DNA of 64,000 nt, taken from contig NC_054085.1 in the NCBI RefSeq assembly GCF_017562075.2, positions 32,117,039 through 32,181,038 of the forward strand, in the 5' to 3' direction. Shown here in pieces: positions 11,030 through 25,053 of the stretch (its first letter is position 1; each line of letters starts with the position of its first letter). The notes beneath the pieces were generated by a model. That model had not been told where the DNA came from. It searched no databases and worked only from the letters and a program-made list of their open reading frames with translations. Source of the stretch: Anopheles merus (Eukaryota > Arthropoda > Insecta > Diptera > Culicidae). Made by a program: the position numbers and the translations under genes.

Positions 11030-14000
11030 ATAGACTCACTAATCTAGATATAGATAATGGTATCTTCTGGAACTTTTCTGGATGCTTTAAACAAAACTTT
11101 TATGTATAGTTCAAACTCAAGATATCTTTTATATGTTTTGTTGTTGCTGAAGATGTGTTGATAGCTGCTCATTTGTGCATGTGTACATTGCCTTGTTTAC
11201 ACATTAATGCATACATTAAACTCAACAGAAACATTTGAAGCTGAAAAAGCCATCCAAACATCCGCTCCATTGCATAATGAACCATTTTTTTCAAAGAAAG
11301 TCGAAAAACAACAACCAAATCTGTTGTTTCCTGATTGCCACAAAATCGATTATACTTGTCAGAAGAGCGCCGTGATTGCTATTCATGCCTTGTTGATTAC
11401 CAACAAAAAATAAAAGAAGGAATCACCGGCACATTCGTATCAAATGACTGCCACTCGCATTCGTTTGAATGCTTGAATTGGCCAAGAGTATCTCCAAAAA
11501 TGGATTTCACATTCATTTGCCAGGCAGTAGTGTATCTTGTTTTCTTTTTGTATCTCAAGATGTGCGTTCGATTTCGTTCTGTTGGAACAAAATGGAACGA
11601 TAGCGCAATCTTTTCCTGACTTCTATCCTTCGTACTAGCTTGAGTGATGTAGTTGTTTTCTTTTTTTATTCAAGAAGAGAAATATAAACTCGCAATAAGA
11701 AAACAGGGGCAGCAAAAACAGAGCACTATCTTCGAGATGCTGATTATGCTGCGCTCTTGGAGGGCGCTCATAATAAATTGTCTCGCTGCAGAAGCTCTCG
11801 ACCACTGCTAAAAGCGCATTAAGCGTGTTCGCTTCCAATCAGTGCCACACGAGTGCAGCAATCGTGTTCCGCGCACTGGCTCTCCGAATTGGCGCTCCGA
11901 CCCGGCGCCTTCGAAGCGTTGCTTTTTGTGTGTGTTAAATAATGGAAAAAGCAACCAAACGGTAAGCAAGAAACATCATCGAACGTTCAATAGCTTTTGT
12001 GCCGACGCGGGGTGTACGTGTGTGTTTGTGTGGGGAGAACCTTATCAGCAGAATTGTGCTGCAAGCGCTGCTCAGCGGGTTGTTAGTTTGCTCATTTTAT
12101 TATGGAAATGCTGACAAACGTCTTCAGAAAGCGGGTGATGCGGAACGATGTGGCCATTTTTCAGAGGGGGCTGCGGTGGTAGTGGGTTTTATGTTTTGTT
12201 TCTACACGCCACCGGACGTCAGATTCTTCAGAACGGGCGAAATCTCTTACGACAAAGCTTCCTAGGGTGCAAAGTTGTGGGGTCGTGAAACTTTACGAAC
12301 GACGGGCTGGGGGAGCATCATTGAAATGCTGATGAGGCGAGTCCTGTGAATGGGGAGAAACTTTTGGTACAAGTAAAGTTCAATGGAACGATTGTCGTGC
12401 TCTAAAAGACGGGGACCGTTCTCTATACCGATACTGACGCACACGCTGATAGATAGATGGAGCAATAATATTTGATATTATTTCCCAACTTTGCCGCGTG
12501 TAATGAATAAAACCAATGCCAATGCCCAAGCATTGTTGAATGTTGCCAATGTTTTCGAAACATTTCATATAAAAAAACAAATAAAATTCTATGACTAAAT
12601 CTTGCTCCTGCAGAGCTTACGGAAATGTTTATTTAAGTATTAAAATTGCAACGGGTGGAAACATGTTTGGTCCTTTTGTTAATTTATAATCTGTCTCGAA
12701 TGAAATTATTGCCCAACATACACCAAAGATATTTTTTCCATTTTAGCTATTAATAAAAACATTTAAAAAGGGGTTTCAACTAATCCAAATCTATTCATAA
12801 AATTGCAATTAAATAGCAGATAGACACTTCGTTCGAACACATTAATCATAATGCGAAAACTATGTCCCACGGTGTAATTAAAATTGGGAAAACTAGCACA
12901 CGTTTCGTGATGCGAATTGTAAATTAAATTAAATCATCATCAATGACTGGTGCCTCCATCTCCAAACTGTTGCTGCTGCCGTAACAATATGTTTGCACAT
13001 TACACCAGTGCGCGTGGTTCACCTTACCGTATTCGCTGCCTGTTGACATTGGGTTTGGGGGTTTTTTGCCCCCAAAAACTCATTTGCACACAACACGACC
13101 GAATGCACAATTTCGATACGAACGTGCAGACAAACAGCACTCGCAGTGCTCTATACATGCGACTGGCCCACATTACCACAGCGTGCCTGTGTCGATAGAA
13201 TAATGCCTGTATGGAAGTGCTCGAAAATGGAAATTTCATTTACTATCGGTACGCTCGGAAAATGGAAATCTGTTCCCGCCGATGCACTTTACTTAATCAA
13301 ACCTTATTTCGGCCAACCCGCCCTTCCTGTCGATGGGCGTGCGTCGAGTTTATTTGGAAATTTAAAATCAACTCATAATCATTGCAAACGTTACCCCAGT
13401 GTTGAAACACTCGCGTACACATTCTGCAAAAAAGGTTCCTCGTCTACACGGTGCACTTCTTCTATCGGGGGAGTAAACAATACCCCATCGACGACAAGCT
13501 CAACGACGCTCGTGGGGATTCCAGATTGTAGTACGTATGTTGCAAGCGCACCCCAGCACACACTGTTCCATGTCCCTCGTGCCAGTGTAGTGGAATGTGC
13601 ACCAGGCGCGCGTGCTTGAACGAAGGCACAAGAGCGCGTTGCCGTTTGAAAGGTGAAAAGTATGATCAACGCTGGCGCAGTAGTAGTGGCATTGTTTCTG
13701 TTTTTTTTTCTTCTGTCTTTTCACTTCATTCCAATATTGTTTTCCCACGCTAGGGAAGCACACTTGCTTACGAAAGTGCTTGGGTGGTAGAGGGCAGTTT
13801 GAGTATTATCTAGACATCTTTACTGCCGCTTACATACCGTACACTCAATGCCGCTTATGTTTCTTTTTATTATTCCGTCACCTAGCACACTTGTTCATTG
13901 CCACTTGTATGTGGCCGGGCAAAAAGGCAATGTCTTCTTTATGCGGGCTTGTATGTTTTTTGTTTTTTTTTTTCTGTCGCTTTTATTATTGCATCTATTA

Positions 14001-17000
14001 TTTGCTCAACGAGCTGTCAAAGTGGTGCACTGTGGAGTGGTTTCAGTGAGCAAGACTGCGAATAGAAATATTTTTCCAGTACGTTGGTTGAGAATTATGA
14101 TAGGTGTTTGTTTCGTTAAATAAGTTCGTCCCTCACAATGGAATGAATTGAATGTAACTTTTCTTAGGGTTTTAAAATAAAAACAGTCAAAATAATGTTT
14201 TCATGATCAAAAATTTGTCCTCGATTTTTCACTCTATAGAAAAAAATAAAGCATTTCATTTAATCGAGCACAATTGGATGCCGATTTAGATGTATTCATT
14301 CCATAAAATCAAAACATTTCAATTTAAGTCGTCCCGTTTTTTATGGAGACGCCCGGTGATTGTATGGATGGAGACGCCTGGTGGCGTATCTATTTTGTCC
14401 ATATTTTTCCCCACATCCTTATACATTTTCCCATGTTTGGTGGGGCATGTACCTCATAGGGGGACGATTGGAATGAAGTGAGCGATGAATGGAAAAAGTA
14501 TCATGCTTGTAGAAGATACAAACACGAGATTACGGGACACCCCTCTTGGGAAATGTATCGCTGCATAGACGATGCTATAATCCCGTGGAGTTTTTACACT
14601 TTACTTCACACTTATTTTTCCTTTAATCGATAAATCTCACATGTATTGTTTTACATCATAAATCAGAAATCATAAAAAATAAATTGCTTTATGCTTCTCG
14701 ATATTCTGACTCGTTCATCTATTAGCTAGCTAGCTCATACGTTGATATTTTTTGCAAAAAAAAAAACGTATAAAAACCCTCAGCACGTTAACCCTGTGCA
14801 AGCAAATGGTGAAACGGATGCATAAAACGAGAAGCAAAAATGCCACAAAAAACACTCCACTGCTGCGACACTCGATGTAAATGCAATGAAATATTCATGC
14901 ATACGACTGTCGCAATAGTGCCCAGTGCGCTATCCTCCGACCGACTCGTAAATGGTTTGTTATCCAGGTGTATGCATATACCGATATTTAATCTAATGCC
15001 CTTGCCCCCTAGAATCGTACTCACGATGATGATAAACCGATTGACAGTCTACTTCGTCCTCCTCCTTAGGTAGGCGAATAAATTACACCGACAAAGAGAT
15101 AAAACAAAACAACGGCACACAAAAACGAAGCCACCACTGTTTCTGCATTCATTTCCGAATAAAAGTCACACCGCTAGAATCTTTAATTAATTAGCACCAT
15201 CGGATGATGGTACCGAGCGGCACGATTTGAGCTACGTCGGCAGAATGATGGGCAGGATTTGGCTAGAGCATTTTTTGTGGTTCCTTCACGCGCAAGGAAA
15301 TCAACTGCCACCTTGCAGCAGACTTCATTAATCTTCATTCACGTGAAACGAGACACTCTAGAGACCTGAAAAGTGACCGTTTATTTCACTTCTTTTTTTG
15401 TTTGGTCTGTCCCACCTTGGAATGCTTTCCGAGACACCGTACTTGAAGCCTCGAAAGCCTGAAGCGGTTGTGGTAGAATTTAGCCACACCTACCCACACT
15501 GTAACTGCCAAGAATGTTGTCAAGGTGGGATGGAATTTGTGACCGGCGGCAGCAGCAGCACAATGAATTGCTTAGCTGTGGGAAGTTGTGTGGGCGACTA
15601 GCAAAAGGAAAGGATGCAATACAATTTATCACACCGTCACCGAAATGGAAATTGCAAACTGTTAAACTAACTTATGTTTTATAAAACCACAAAAAAACTA
15701 ATTTTATTTAACTCGAAAATGTCTTTTCTAGATGAAGAACCTACACTAATTCAAAATTATGTAAAGTATGTAAGATTGTCTTTTGGAGTAGTGTACAAAC
15801 CAATTGAATCGAAGGTTTTTCTATACGTCCTCAAACATTGGACAGGAACCTTGTTTTGTTTGCCTGCCATGACAGATAACCACATTTATGATGGAACTCT
15901 ATTCAGTGCGATTAATTACTTCGTACTGAAAGCCTACTGTCCCCATCAGTCACCGGCCATCATCATCCGGACGGGCGCCTACGCTGGGGCACATCCCTTG
16001 GCAGCAATAACCCATCAGCGATTGCTATTCCACTACCGCCCGCTCCCATCATGCTTCTTCCGTGTGATAAGATATCTTTCAATTAGTATGCCTCACTTGC
16101 GTCATAAACTGAAAGCCAATGTTGATGTTATAGTACTTCCTATCTTTCACAAAACAACGCTTCCAGGGGTCCTACAGCCCTGTCTGCAGCTTACAAGTAG
16201 ATCGCCGATAGTATTGCACATACACACACATACAATTCCAGTTGGTGAGCAAGTGATGAATGATGCCGCTTACACCCTTTCTGTTTCCATTCTCACGCGT
16301 GCACCGCATATCACCGACAACTGATTGAGTATTGTGCTTACAGGCTTTGCTCCATTCTTTCTACTATCACAGTGGTAGGGCTCCCTAAGCTGCTACTATC
16401 TTACTAAGCTGCAAATTATACGCTACTACTTTGAATACTTTCTCTATCGTTGGGGTTTTTTTTTTGTTTTTTTTTTCTGTGCCTTGTCTTACTTTCTCTC
16501 TTAAACGGTGTAAATGTAGCCCGCACACTGCGCGCACTGTGTTTCTGTGCCATTGGATTTCATTTCGCTACCTTCACCCTACCGGCCCTAGGGGAGCGGG
16601 GTCGTAAGGGTGCGTGTGTACCAATTAATTACCCAACCATTGCGACCCTCGTCACGAAGACGACCGCCGAGCGGTGTGGGGCTAATTCAATTTCCCACCA
16701 GCCTTTTGCACTTTCGCCGAGTGCCGTTGGCCCCAATTGGCCTCCTTCTGCGGAACGTGGCGTCCCCTTGTGTTTTGGTTTTTTTTCTTGGCGAAGGAAA
16801 ATAAGAGAGCGAGGGAGAGAGAGAGAGAGAGAGAGAAGTAAAGAGAAACCCCTCTGCAGCAAGTGATTACGTTACGAGTGTGCATTTACTTACTGGGTGT
16901 AAACATTACTTTGCTTAAACGAACAGAAACTAAAGCGTGGGGTCAGGTCAAAGCAGTTACAATTATGTCGTCCTGCCTTAAGGACAGGCAAAGCCCTCCT

Positions 17001-20000
17001 TACAAGGCGTGTGTACAGGGTTTATGCGATAGCGCAAGAAACACACTTTTCGCCCACTACGAACGGACAACTTCTGCCCGAAAGGTAAGGGACAGTAAAT
17101 AGCTACCGAAGGGCAAAAACCCTCTTCAACCGGATGCCTCTTCACCGGAAGTATCGAGTGCACATTATCATTGGCTTGGTGGGTGAAGCCACCGGTCGTT
17201 AGCAATTTCGGTTCGGTTTGGAGGATCAATTACGGAAGACGGTGTTGTCGGTTAACCCCCGGTTGGCTTCCGCTCGTTATACCCTTACCGACATGATGCT
17301 CCGCACACGGCGCAAGTTGGCAAGTTGGAGGGATCTTCGTGCTGGTAGCTTCCACCCCCATTTACCGGACAACGAGAAGCTCGTTACTACGTGGCTTTTT
17401 CTTGCACCACTCTTTTCTTGCCTATAAATTAAGCCTGAAACGTGCTTCATCGAACAACAGTGGCATAAGCAAATCGTATGTAACGCGCGCTCTGTACCAG
17501 CTTTCCAGTATGATGAGTGTGCTTGTACGGATGAAAGGAGCAAGAAAATGCCCTGCTTTTTTACCTACACAGCAAGCACAAGAATCGGTCAACATACCTC
17601 GGAGTGTTTGTGGCAAAAGGATGGCAAAAAAGCAGCGCACCCCGCACTACGGGACTCGAGCGAGTAATGAACGAAGCACGGCACTGCTGCACGGAAATTA
17701 CCTGTCACGTGGTCACGGATGCCTTTTTGCTGCCCCCAACCGCCGGAATGCAAATCGGCGCAAAGAGGAAATCGTTTCCCACACCGCCCACTTCCGACTG
17801 GGCCGGAGGGAGGTCGTTTGTTCGCGTGGGGCGTAGCGTTGATTGAGAAGGCACGAAATGGACGCGGCGTTCTTTGTGCTAGGCAGGACGCATTTAATGT
17901 CTGAAAGGTGCATTGTGTGTGGGAAGAATGTTGCATTGTGCCTTTGTTCGGAAGACGGCGGGAAGGCTTACGAATGACGAGCAATTATTTCAGTGGTTAA
18001 AAATGTCAAACGTTGTGCTCGCTTGTCTCGTTGGACAATGCTAAAGTGCCTTCAACGTATTATTTTGTGTATCGTTTGCATTAAGTTTTTCTTTCAGCTG
18101 GTTCTAAGAAAAAATCTAAGAGAGATAATTTCTTCCAATGGGTATCCTTTGAAATGTAATTATTCAAGCTTACTGGCAAAAATTAACCTATTACATTGCG
18201 GGCTGCTTTTCGTCAGTTATCCGGAATTGTCGGATCAGTGCGGACGAAGACATGTGTGCAGGCATGTTTTAGGACCTAGGTCGATTTTTATTATTTCTTT
18301 ATCGGTTTTCGCGACAAAATTGTTGGAGTACAGCTTTTCCATCATAATGGTCCAGATATTGTACAATGAGATGCAGCTGAACGGTGTTCAACCGGTTCGC
18401 GGACTTAGATGTCACATTTAAATCCCACTAAAAATCGGTAGTAATGATCGTTGAGTTTTGGTGTCATTGCTTGCCGCTGCGAAGTCGTTGTTGCTACTAA
18501 TTATTACTTTATTTTAATTAAAAATAAATGTTATTACGGCCTTGGCCATGTTTTCAATACATTATGTATCGACAGGTTTTGTTCTCAGGACATTTGCTTC
18601 CTATATATTTAGCCTTATCCCGGGCATACTCGGTTGACTTATTTTTTTCAATTACGAAAAAAATTTGTCATACTACCCCAAACTTCTATGCTATACTTTG
18701 GTAACAAACACTTCACTAGGAGAATATCATTTATTATTACAAAGTCTACGAGTTACCCTTTCCTTCCGACATTTTGACACATTAAAAGGATGTTAAAACA
18801 CAACATTTTGTTTAACCATAAAATGCTGAGCTATCCAAGCGGTCTATTCTCACAAGTAAAAGTAAAAAAAAAATAATGAATATACTTTTGAGCTGAAAAA
18901 CCACAAATGCCTCAACCCTTCCCCGGATTCCCGGTGGTTCACTCTAAAGTGCTTGAAGTGTACCGCAGCGCTAGCATAAAAGGTAGACCTGCTCAGCAGT
19001 TCTATTTTCGGTTTTATTGCATACCAGTCGTTTTCAAAACGACAAAACCTACCCCACCTGAAAGCATGAAAGCACCAACGGAAATGGAAAATTTTGTCAA
19101 CATCCGACCGGGAGAACGTGTCGAGCAAATCGATTAAAAGACTGCCTCAACACACACACACTCACACATACATACAACCGCTCTTAAGTACACCGACCGC
19201 AGGTGTGTGCTTTGGTGGAAAGCAAGCAGTGTGGGAGAGTTTTATTTCATCAAATTCTTATCAGCGGTCGGTCACTACTGGGCCACGTTGCTGTTGGCAC
19301 GTACCGTTGGCTAAACTTGTCTCTTGGCAAGCCGGTGATGCCGAAGTTGAAAACACTTGCCGTTCAATATCTAATCCAATGTATGAGACACTCTGGCTGG
19401 CAGCAGCAGGAAAACATACCTTTGAAGAAGCTTTGTACACTGCTCTCTGTACATCTATTTGTATTGCCCCACACACACACACACACACACACTCCATTAG
19501 GGGACATATTTCATCAAACCGTCTCGCAAACAGCCAATCCCCACGAGCAGCGTTTGTGCAAAAGCAATCAATGTACTTTTAAAGTTTGTCGCTTATTTCT
19601 CCCACTCGCGGTCTCTCTCTCTCCTTGGTGATGCATTTTCAATAGCCACTTTTGGGGGAAGCGCAGCTCCGGTCACTGTTTGTGCATTAGTGGTGGCGAG
19701 AGACAAAATTAGTCGCATACAACTATCTTTCATTTACCCTCGGATGCATTCACTTGCTGCATGCCTCTCTTTGCTGCAAACTCGCTGACATAACTGAACC
19801 ACAATTTATCCAACCAAAACTCATAACTCGTCAAGATGACTCGACTGTTTTTGTTTTGATTTCACCGTCACTTGAATGATGAAACGCTTCAATGCTTGTG
19901 TATGTTCCAATCTCTGAAACCACCACAAAACCGGCTGCTTAAGACGGTGTCATACGATGTGATTGATGTGTTTTCCTGTGGCCCCAAATCAAAGCGTGGT

Positions 20001-22270
20001 TCGTTTGTTCGGTTCGACGGTTTCGCGGAATTCGGAGGCAGAACAGAGCTTCTTTGGCTGTTGGTTTGATTTGGCTTGTCACTGTTTGTGTGCAATGAAC
20101 CGCCTGTTTCTAGGAAAATGCACAATCACAAGCGTGCTTTTTGTACCAAAAATTTAAACACTCTTCAAACGTTTCGTATAAAAGTATAAACATTTTTAAA
20201 CACAGTTTGCATAATTTGGAAAATGATTTTATCCCTGACAAATAGGCGAATTAGTGATTCGGATGAAAAAGATAGCACTGCAAACCAAGGTACTCCCCTT
20301 GGGGGGAACAGCTTCAATGCCCAAACCCTCTTTTGAATGTAAATAAGCTGCCCCTGAGGAAAGTTTAAGCATCTCTCCTGGGGCTGTGTTCCAAAGCTAT
20401 CAAGAAGTTCGATTATATCGATTCGACTCATTTCGAGCAAAAGAACAAATCGAGCATGATACGAATCGAAACAGATAAATTGTTGCAGCAGAAATGGAGT
20501 TTGTTGAGTTGGAATAATCCTGAAATAATGGAACTTTTTTTTGTAAAATAAAACGTTTGGTTCTTCCAACTGTGATGAAATTCCACAGCAAAAACTGTCA
20601 ACTTACCAGATCAAAGGCAGAGACTACGAACCTTCGCTTTCAATAAAACCGTCCTATTATTAGTTAATTTTATTTCCATTGCTTCTGCCGCGCACAAAAA
20701 GCTTACTTTAGCTTCAACCGTCAGTCCATGAGCTGCTCCGACTTGGTTATAAAAGCATAATTTCTCACCCAAAACGAAGGCACCCGTAAGCTTGCGAACA
20801 CACACTCCCACCGAAAGGAAACTGCCGCTGGCATCACTTTTTATTTCGCCATCCCGTGTTCGCAGATAAGCAAAGGCAACAACGGCAACGGCACCGAAAA
20901 CCATTGGCAGAAAATCATGATGAAGCACTGCATTCTGCTGACGACGGTGACGGTGGCTTTCAGAAACGCCCCGGCAATAAGTAATGATGGGTTCCACGGG
21001 CTGTAAGCTCCCAGAGGGGGAGGGGTGGTACAAAAAATCACTCAACCATTTTCCAAAACCCGAACCCACGGCCGGCCACGACGCCCTAAGCATCATAAAT
21101 GGTCCCAAATGGAACGAACAAACGAGAACGGTTATTGGTTCTTTCGGTTGAGTTTTTTTTTTCTCTGTTTTTTGTTTCAACACCGCAGATCCTTGGCAGT
21201 ATTTCACGGGATACACATTTCGAGACTTTCGGCTAACCATTTTCGGCAAAAGTAACACACGCAACGGAACCACTTTTATGTTTCGCTGGTAACCAATGTA
21301 GGGCTCACAAGGCCCAACAGCAGGAGGTCCTCGATAAGAAGCGATGTGTGATACGCTCGGTTGGCTTGGCCGTTTGTTTTCACCGTTGGAAGTCATGCGG
21401 CTATTTCCCAGTCGGGTACTTGTTTTGCGCGCATTTTTTTTTCATCCAATTTCTTCGTTACCAATGAACAGGAGATTTTGAGAAAGACGGCATACTATGA
21501 TTGATTTTGATTAGCGGCTATTCTTTCAATCAACAAAAATTGACTCAAAATTATGTTTGACATCATAGATGATAAATGAAAGGAAAGGCCTGTTCGGATG
21601 TTTCCATTGATCGTAACGTAGCAGTAATGGACAAAATTAGAAGATTCTTGATCATTCTACTATTACTGATGTTTGTAACAAGATTAGTAGAAGATGGAAA
21701 TCGAGTTAGAGAGCTGACATTTCAGCCGGTGTCAGTGGCAATATGCATTCTTCAATATCGTTTGCATTAAAAAATGGACAAAATTTGTTGATTTTTCATG
21801 GGTTTATCTTCCCATGGGCCTAGTATCCCATGAGTCAGCAGACAAGATTTGATACCGCTATCAATTGAACTCTAATCGTAAAGGCCAAAAAGTGAAGCAA
21901 CTTCATTTAGAAGATTACGCGATCAGAGTACGGCACTCTATAGCGACTAAAACGGACTCTGTGAGGTAGTTTGTGGACATCGTATGAGCCTGAACTCAAT
22001 GCTAATGTCAGGCGAATTTCTGTGGAATTTCAATGTGACACCTTGGTCCAAGAACCGGTCCAACATATCCCAGCTGCCTTCTATCGATTTTTTCTGGAGC
22101 GACATGAATCTCTACTCAAACAATTTTGTCGCAAAAATTGAGGAGGAATTACTAAAAATCGAATGTAGATTCCAACTCAATTCTCCAATAATAAGAAGAT
22201 TTTATACATCTCATTAAGTAATATGCTATCATAAGGATCGTTCTAACATCGAAACAACACGTACTTCACT
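11030..22270 (+). other. Intron sequence without recognised genes
   Basis: This is long noncoding DNA. Right after the hAT-like element there is an imperfect 20-bp tandem duplication (ACTAATCTAAATATAG-type, about 11018-11054). Microsatellites include a GA run near 16815-16836 and an AC run near 19470-19492. The longest frames are 15674-16324 (+, 216 codons) and 20611-21396 (-, 261 codons). Neither shows a domain, a credible start context or codon bias that I can defend. A motif shared with position 30205 occurs at 14367. I saw no exon signals in the right phase for the surrounding gene. Confidence 0.45.
14343..14384 (+). repeat. Two close copies of an ATGGAGACGCCTGGTG motif
   Basis: ATGGAGACGCCCGGTG at 14343 and ATGGAGACGCCTGGTG at 14368 differ by one base. 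The 16-mer GATGGAGACGCCTGGT at 14367 recurs exactly at 30205-30220. Its nature is unknown; it may be a fragment of a dispersed element. Confidence 0.5.
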
Positions 22271-22278
22271 CACGGAAC

Positions 22279-22716
22279 TTAGTGGTGGGAGCTCGAAATC
22301 GGACCTACCCTATTCCGGTTCCTTGTTCGGAATAAATTCCGGAGCCGATTCCGATGATGGAATCGATTCCAGTTCTGGAGTCGATCTCGAAGCCGATTCC
22401 GGGATCGGAATAAGCTCCAGAATCATAATCGGCTCCGCAATCGGAATCGGAATCGACCTTGGAATCGTAATTTGCTCCGATACTGGAATTATGTTTGACT
22501 CCAGAAATGGTATTTGCATTTTTTCTGGAATGAGAATCAGTTCTCAATTCTCGTATTTCTCAATACGAGAATTGAGAAGTGAATTCGATTCCAATTCCAG
22601 AGCCGATTCTGGAATCGATTGTCGAAACTGATTCCGGACCTACCGGAATCGATTCCAGAAAACTGCGTGGCTAGTCAGAATCGATAGCGACGAAAACTTC
22701 ATTTTTCCCATCACTA
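22279..22716. mobile_element. hAT-like non-autonomous element with GATTCC array and central hairpin
   Basis: The exact 8-bp duplication CACGGAAC flanks the element (22271-22278 and 22717-22724). Its ends are TTAGTGGTGGGA on the left and TAGTGATGGGAA read inward from the right. An 8-bp duplication and TAGTGNTGGG ends are characteristic of hAT elements. The interior is degenerate GATTCC/GGAATC repeats. Near the middle-right lies a perfect hairpin at 22541-22578. There is no transposase. The left end is closely similar to that of the element at 29314. It lies within an intron, in a region with no exons. Confidence 0.75.
22541..22578. repeat. Perfect inverted repeat, 17-bp arms, 4-base loop
   Basis: TTCTCAATTCTCGTATT at 22541-22557 and its exact reverse complement at 22562-22578 flank the loop TCTC. 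It sits inside the hAT-like element, between opposed parts of its GATTCC array. Confidence 0.9.
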
Positions 22717-24917
22717 CACGGAACCGACCCGCTCTGCAACCCTATTTGCAACATCGCGACACTAAACAAACCACGAACTGTACGGATTAACATTCTTCAT
22801 CGATAATTCCCGCCACATGGTGCACAGCAGTACTTCGCCTCACCAAACAATCGTTATTGTGTTGCTCCTTCTTATAACCATTAATCACGATAATTGCTTT
22901 CTTTGCCAAGCTTATTGCCTTGCCCTGGCCAGCCCAAGTCAACGGTAATCGTGACCGGAAACGACTCGCGGGCACTGCACCGTTGCCACAATTTCCCCAG
23001 AGTTGCCAAAATCATCAAACATTGTACCACACTCCGGAGCAAAATTGTGCGCGAATTTCGTCGAAACCACCGCACTTCCTGCCAACGCAAAGTCATATTT
23101 CTTGTCTTTATTATTTTCAAAACCCTCTAACGATTGGGCTGCTGGCGTTTGGACTACATTTGCTTCGAAGCTTCGATTTTGTGTGGGGCGTGCGTGTGTG
23201 TGTGTGTGTATAAGCTGGAGCGAGAACGTTTTGGGGTGGAGAAATGTGTTTTTAACCGTCCTTGAGCGTACTGTGGTTTGATGATAAACGTAACGAGCCG
23301 GGTTGAGTTATTGTACTTAATGAAGATATTTGTCAGGTTCTAGCATTGAAGCGATTTATCCTGTTGCCGCTAGCGCCACTGGATAAAGTATTTTGCCGCT
23401 GCTTAGAATGGATGTTTCTGGCATAGGTTTAAATAAATCATGCACTCTAGGAGCGCGGACTGAAATTGAAACCGATGAATAATGTCACTTTCACTGCGGC
23501 AAATTGAAACATGATGGTAGCTACATCGAAAATCCTGCTCTTCAGCCATTAGTCTGAAAGCAACTGGCAAAACTGATTTTTCTTTCATTTTCGCATTATT
23601 TAATACACGCTCACTGTTGATGATGAATAATGATGACAGCTTTTGCGCGTGATGGCGCAATACCGCTACCATAGCGATGTGATGGCCTTAACGAAAGGTA
23701 GCAAAAAAAGACAACATCCATTTCTTTAGCGCTTTGCATGCATAATTAACTGCGAAAGCGCTCACCCGGCTCTAGGATTTGCTTATCAGCTTCTCAGGTT
23801 CATTACCCAAGCGGAATTCGCTTTAGATTATCATTGCCATCACCGTTCGTCAAGATTGTGCACGGGGACGGAATTATTACGATTAGAAAGTAGCCAAAGA
23901 CAGCTGGCGATGGCGAGACAAAACCCATTTGCCTAATGTCCCACGATCCCCGTCTTGCAAATTAGAGCGTGTACAGTACTGAGGGCTTCTTTTTGCTGCG
24001 CTATGTTTCAGAAAATTTGCAAACAAAATTCCATTTACAGCACGGGTAAAGCGATATTCTGCGAGCGATGCGAATCAGTATCGCCACCGTCCGGTTCATT
24101 TCCTGCATTTTCTATTTTTTTTTGTTCCTCCCCACGAACGACGCATTACGGCTCGTTGACTCGTTGACTCGATGGATGTCCTAATTAGATTCTGTTTTAA
24201 ACCTCACCACACTGCACACGGTTACTGTGGTAGCTTTGGTATGCGTTATGATTAAAGTGGAATGGGAGCGCGGGAAAGACGACATAAACGTTACACTGGA
24301 GCTGCTAAACGACTGCCTCCAATGACCATCGCGAATGGCTCTGTTAGGGATCACTGCTAATGGAACCGCAGTGTTATTTCTGCTGAATAAATTAGGCACC
24401 TCATTTGCGTGACATTGTTTTGAAGAGGCGAGCGTAGAAAAAGGACGAAAATTGTGTTAAAACAAGAAGCAAAGTGCTCAAAACGCAAATCGTTGAGGGT
24501 TTTATTTTCTACGCAATCACGTTGCGTTATTGCTAGCCTGACGATGGAGTGTAGATGTGTAGATTTCTATGGTGAGGAAGTACAATTCCACAGGTATAAA
24601 GTAGGCAAGTAGCCTCCCTAAGGCAAAGATTCTGTAAGCTGCATATGCCATTTGACAGCTCAAATTCTCTAAGTACCAGTTCTATGAATATGTGGCGGCA
24701 ACATTTGTTCAGTAGCATCTTTATGGATTTTTCTTTTTATTTCAAAAAATACGACAACATATTCACCGCTTGTCATTTCTTCCAATGTATAATATATAAT
24801 GGAACATTATACGGTTCCCTAACACTAGCACGGGGGCTTCGGATGAGCTTTAGAAAGGCGTCTTACTCGGTTGAGGTTCAGGATACAAGAGAGCGTTTAT
24901 TCGCTATTGTCACATCG

Positions 24918-24948
24918 AGGCGCATAAGAACAAGTATCTTATGCGCCT
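24918..24948. repeat. Perfect inverted repeat, 12-bp arms
   Basis: AGGCGCATAAGA at 24918-24929 and TCTTATGCGCCT at 24937-24948 are exact reverse complements separated by 7 bases. It lies 33 bases before a tandem repeat. There is no T-run after it and no reason to call a terminator in this eukaryotic context. Confidence 0.85.
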
Positions 24949-24981
24949 TGTTTACGCCCACGAGTTGGGCGATTATATTCT

Positions 24982-25053
24982 AATGCTGCTATCGAGCAGT
25001 TTCCTGATGCTGCTATCGAGCAGTTTCCTAATCTTGCTGTTGAGCAGTTTCCT
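24982..25053 (+). repeat. Three tandem copies of a 24-bp unit
   Basis: The unit AATGCTGCTATCGAGCAGTTTCCT occurs three times without gaps. The third copy is diverged (CTTGCTGTTGAG). The unit contains the imperfect palindrome CTGCTATCGAGCAG. It may be part of an unrecognised repeat element together with the hairpin at 24918. Confidence 0.85.

Noticed and set aside
15674..16324. 216-codon plus-strand frame
   Set aside because: No recognisable domain, AT-rich codons at the start and no neighbouring exon signals; kept only as intron content.
22305..22631. Ser/Gly/Asp/Ile-rich frames on both strands
   Set aside because: They are translations of the GATTCC array in the hAT-like element and have no independent support.
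24918..24948. Rho-independent terminator
   Set aside because: The hairpin has no T-run, and the organism is a eukaryote.
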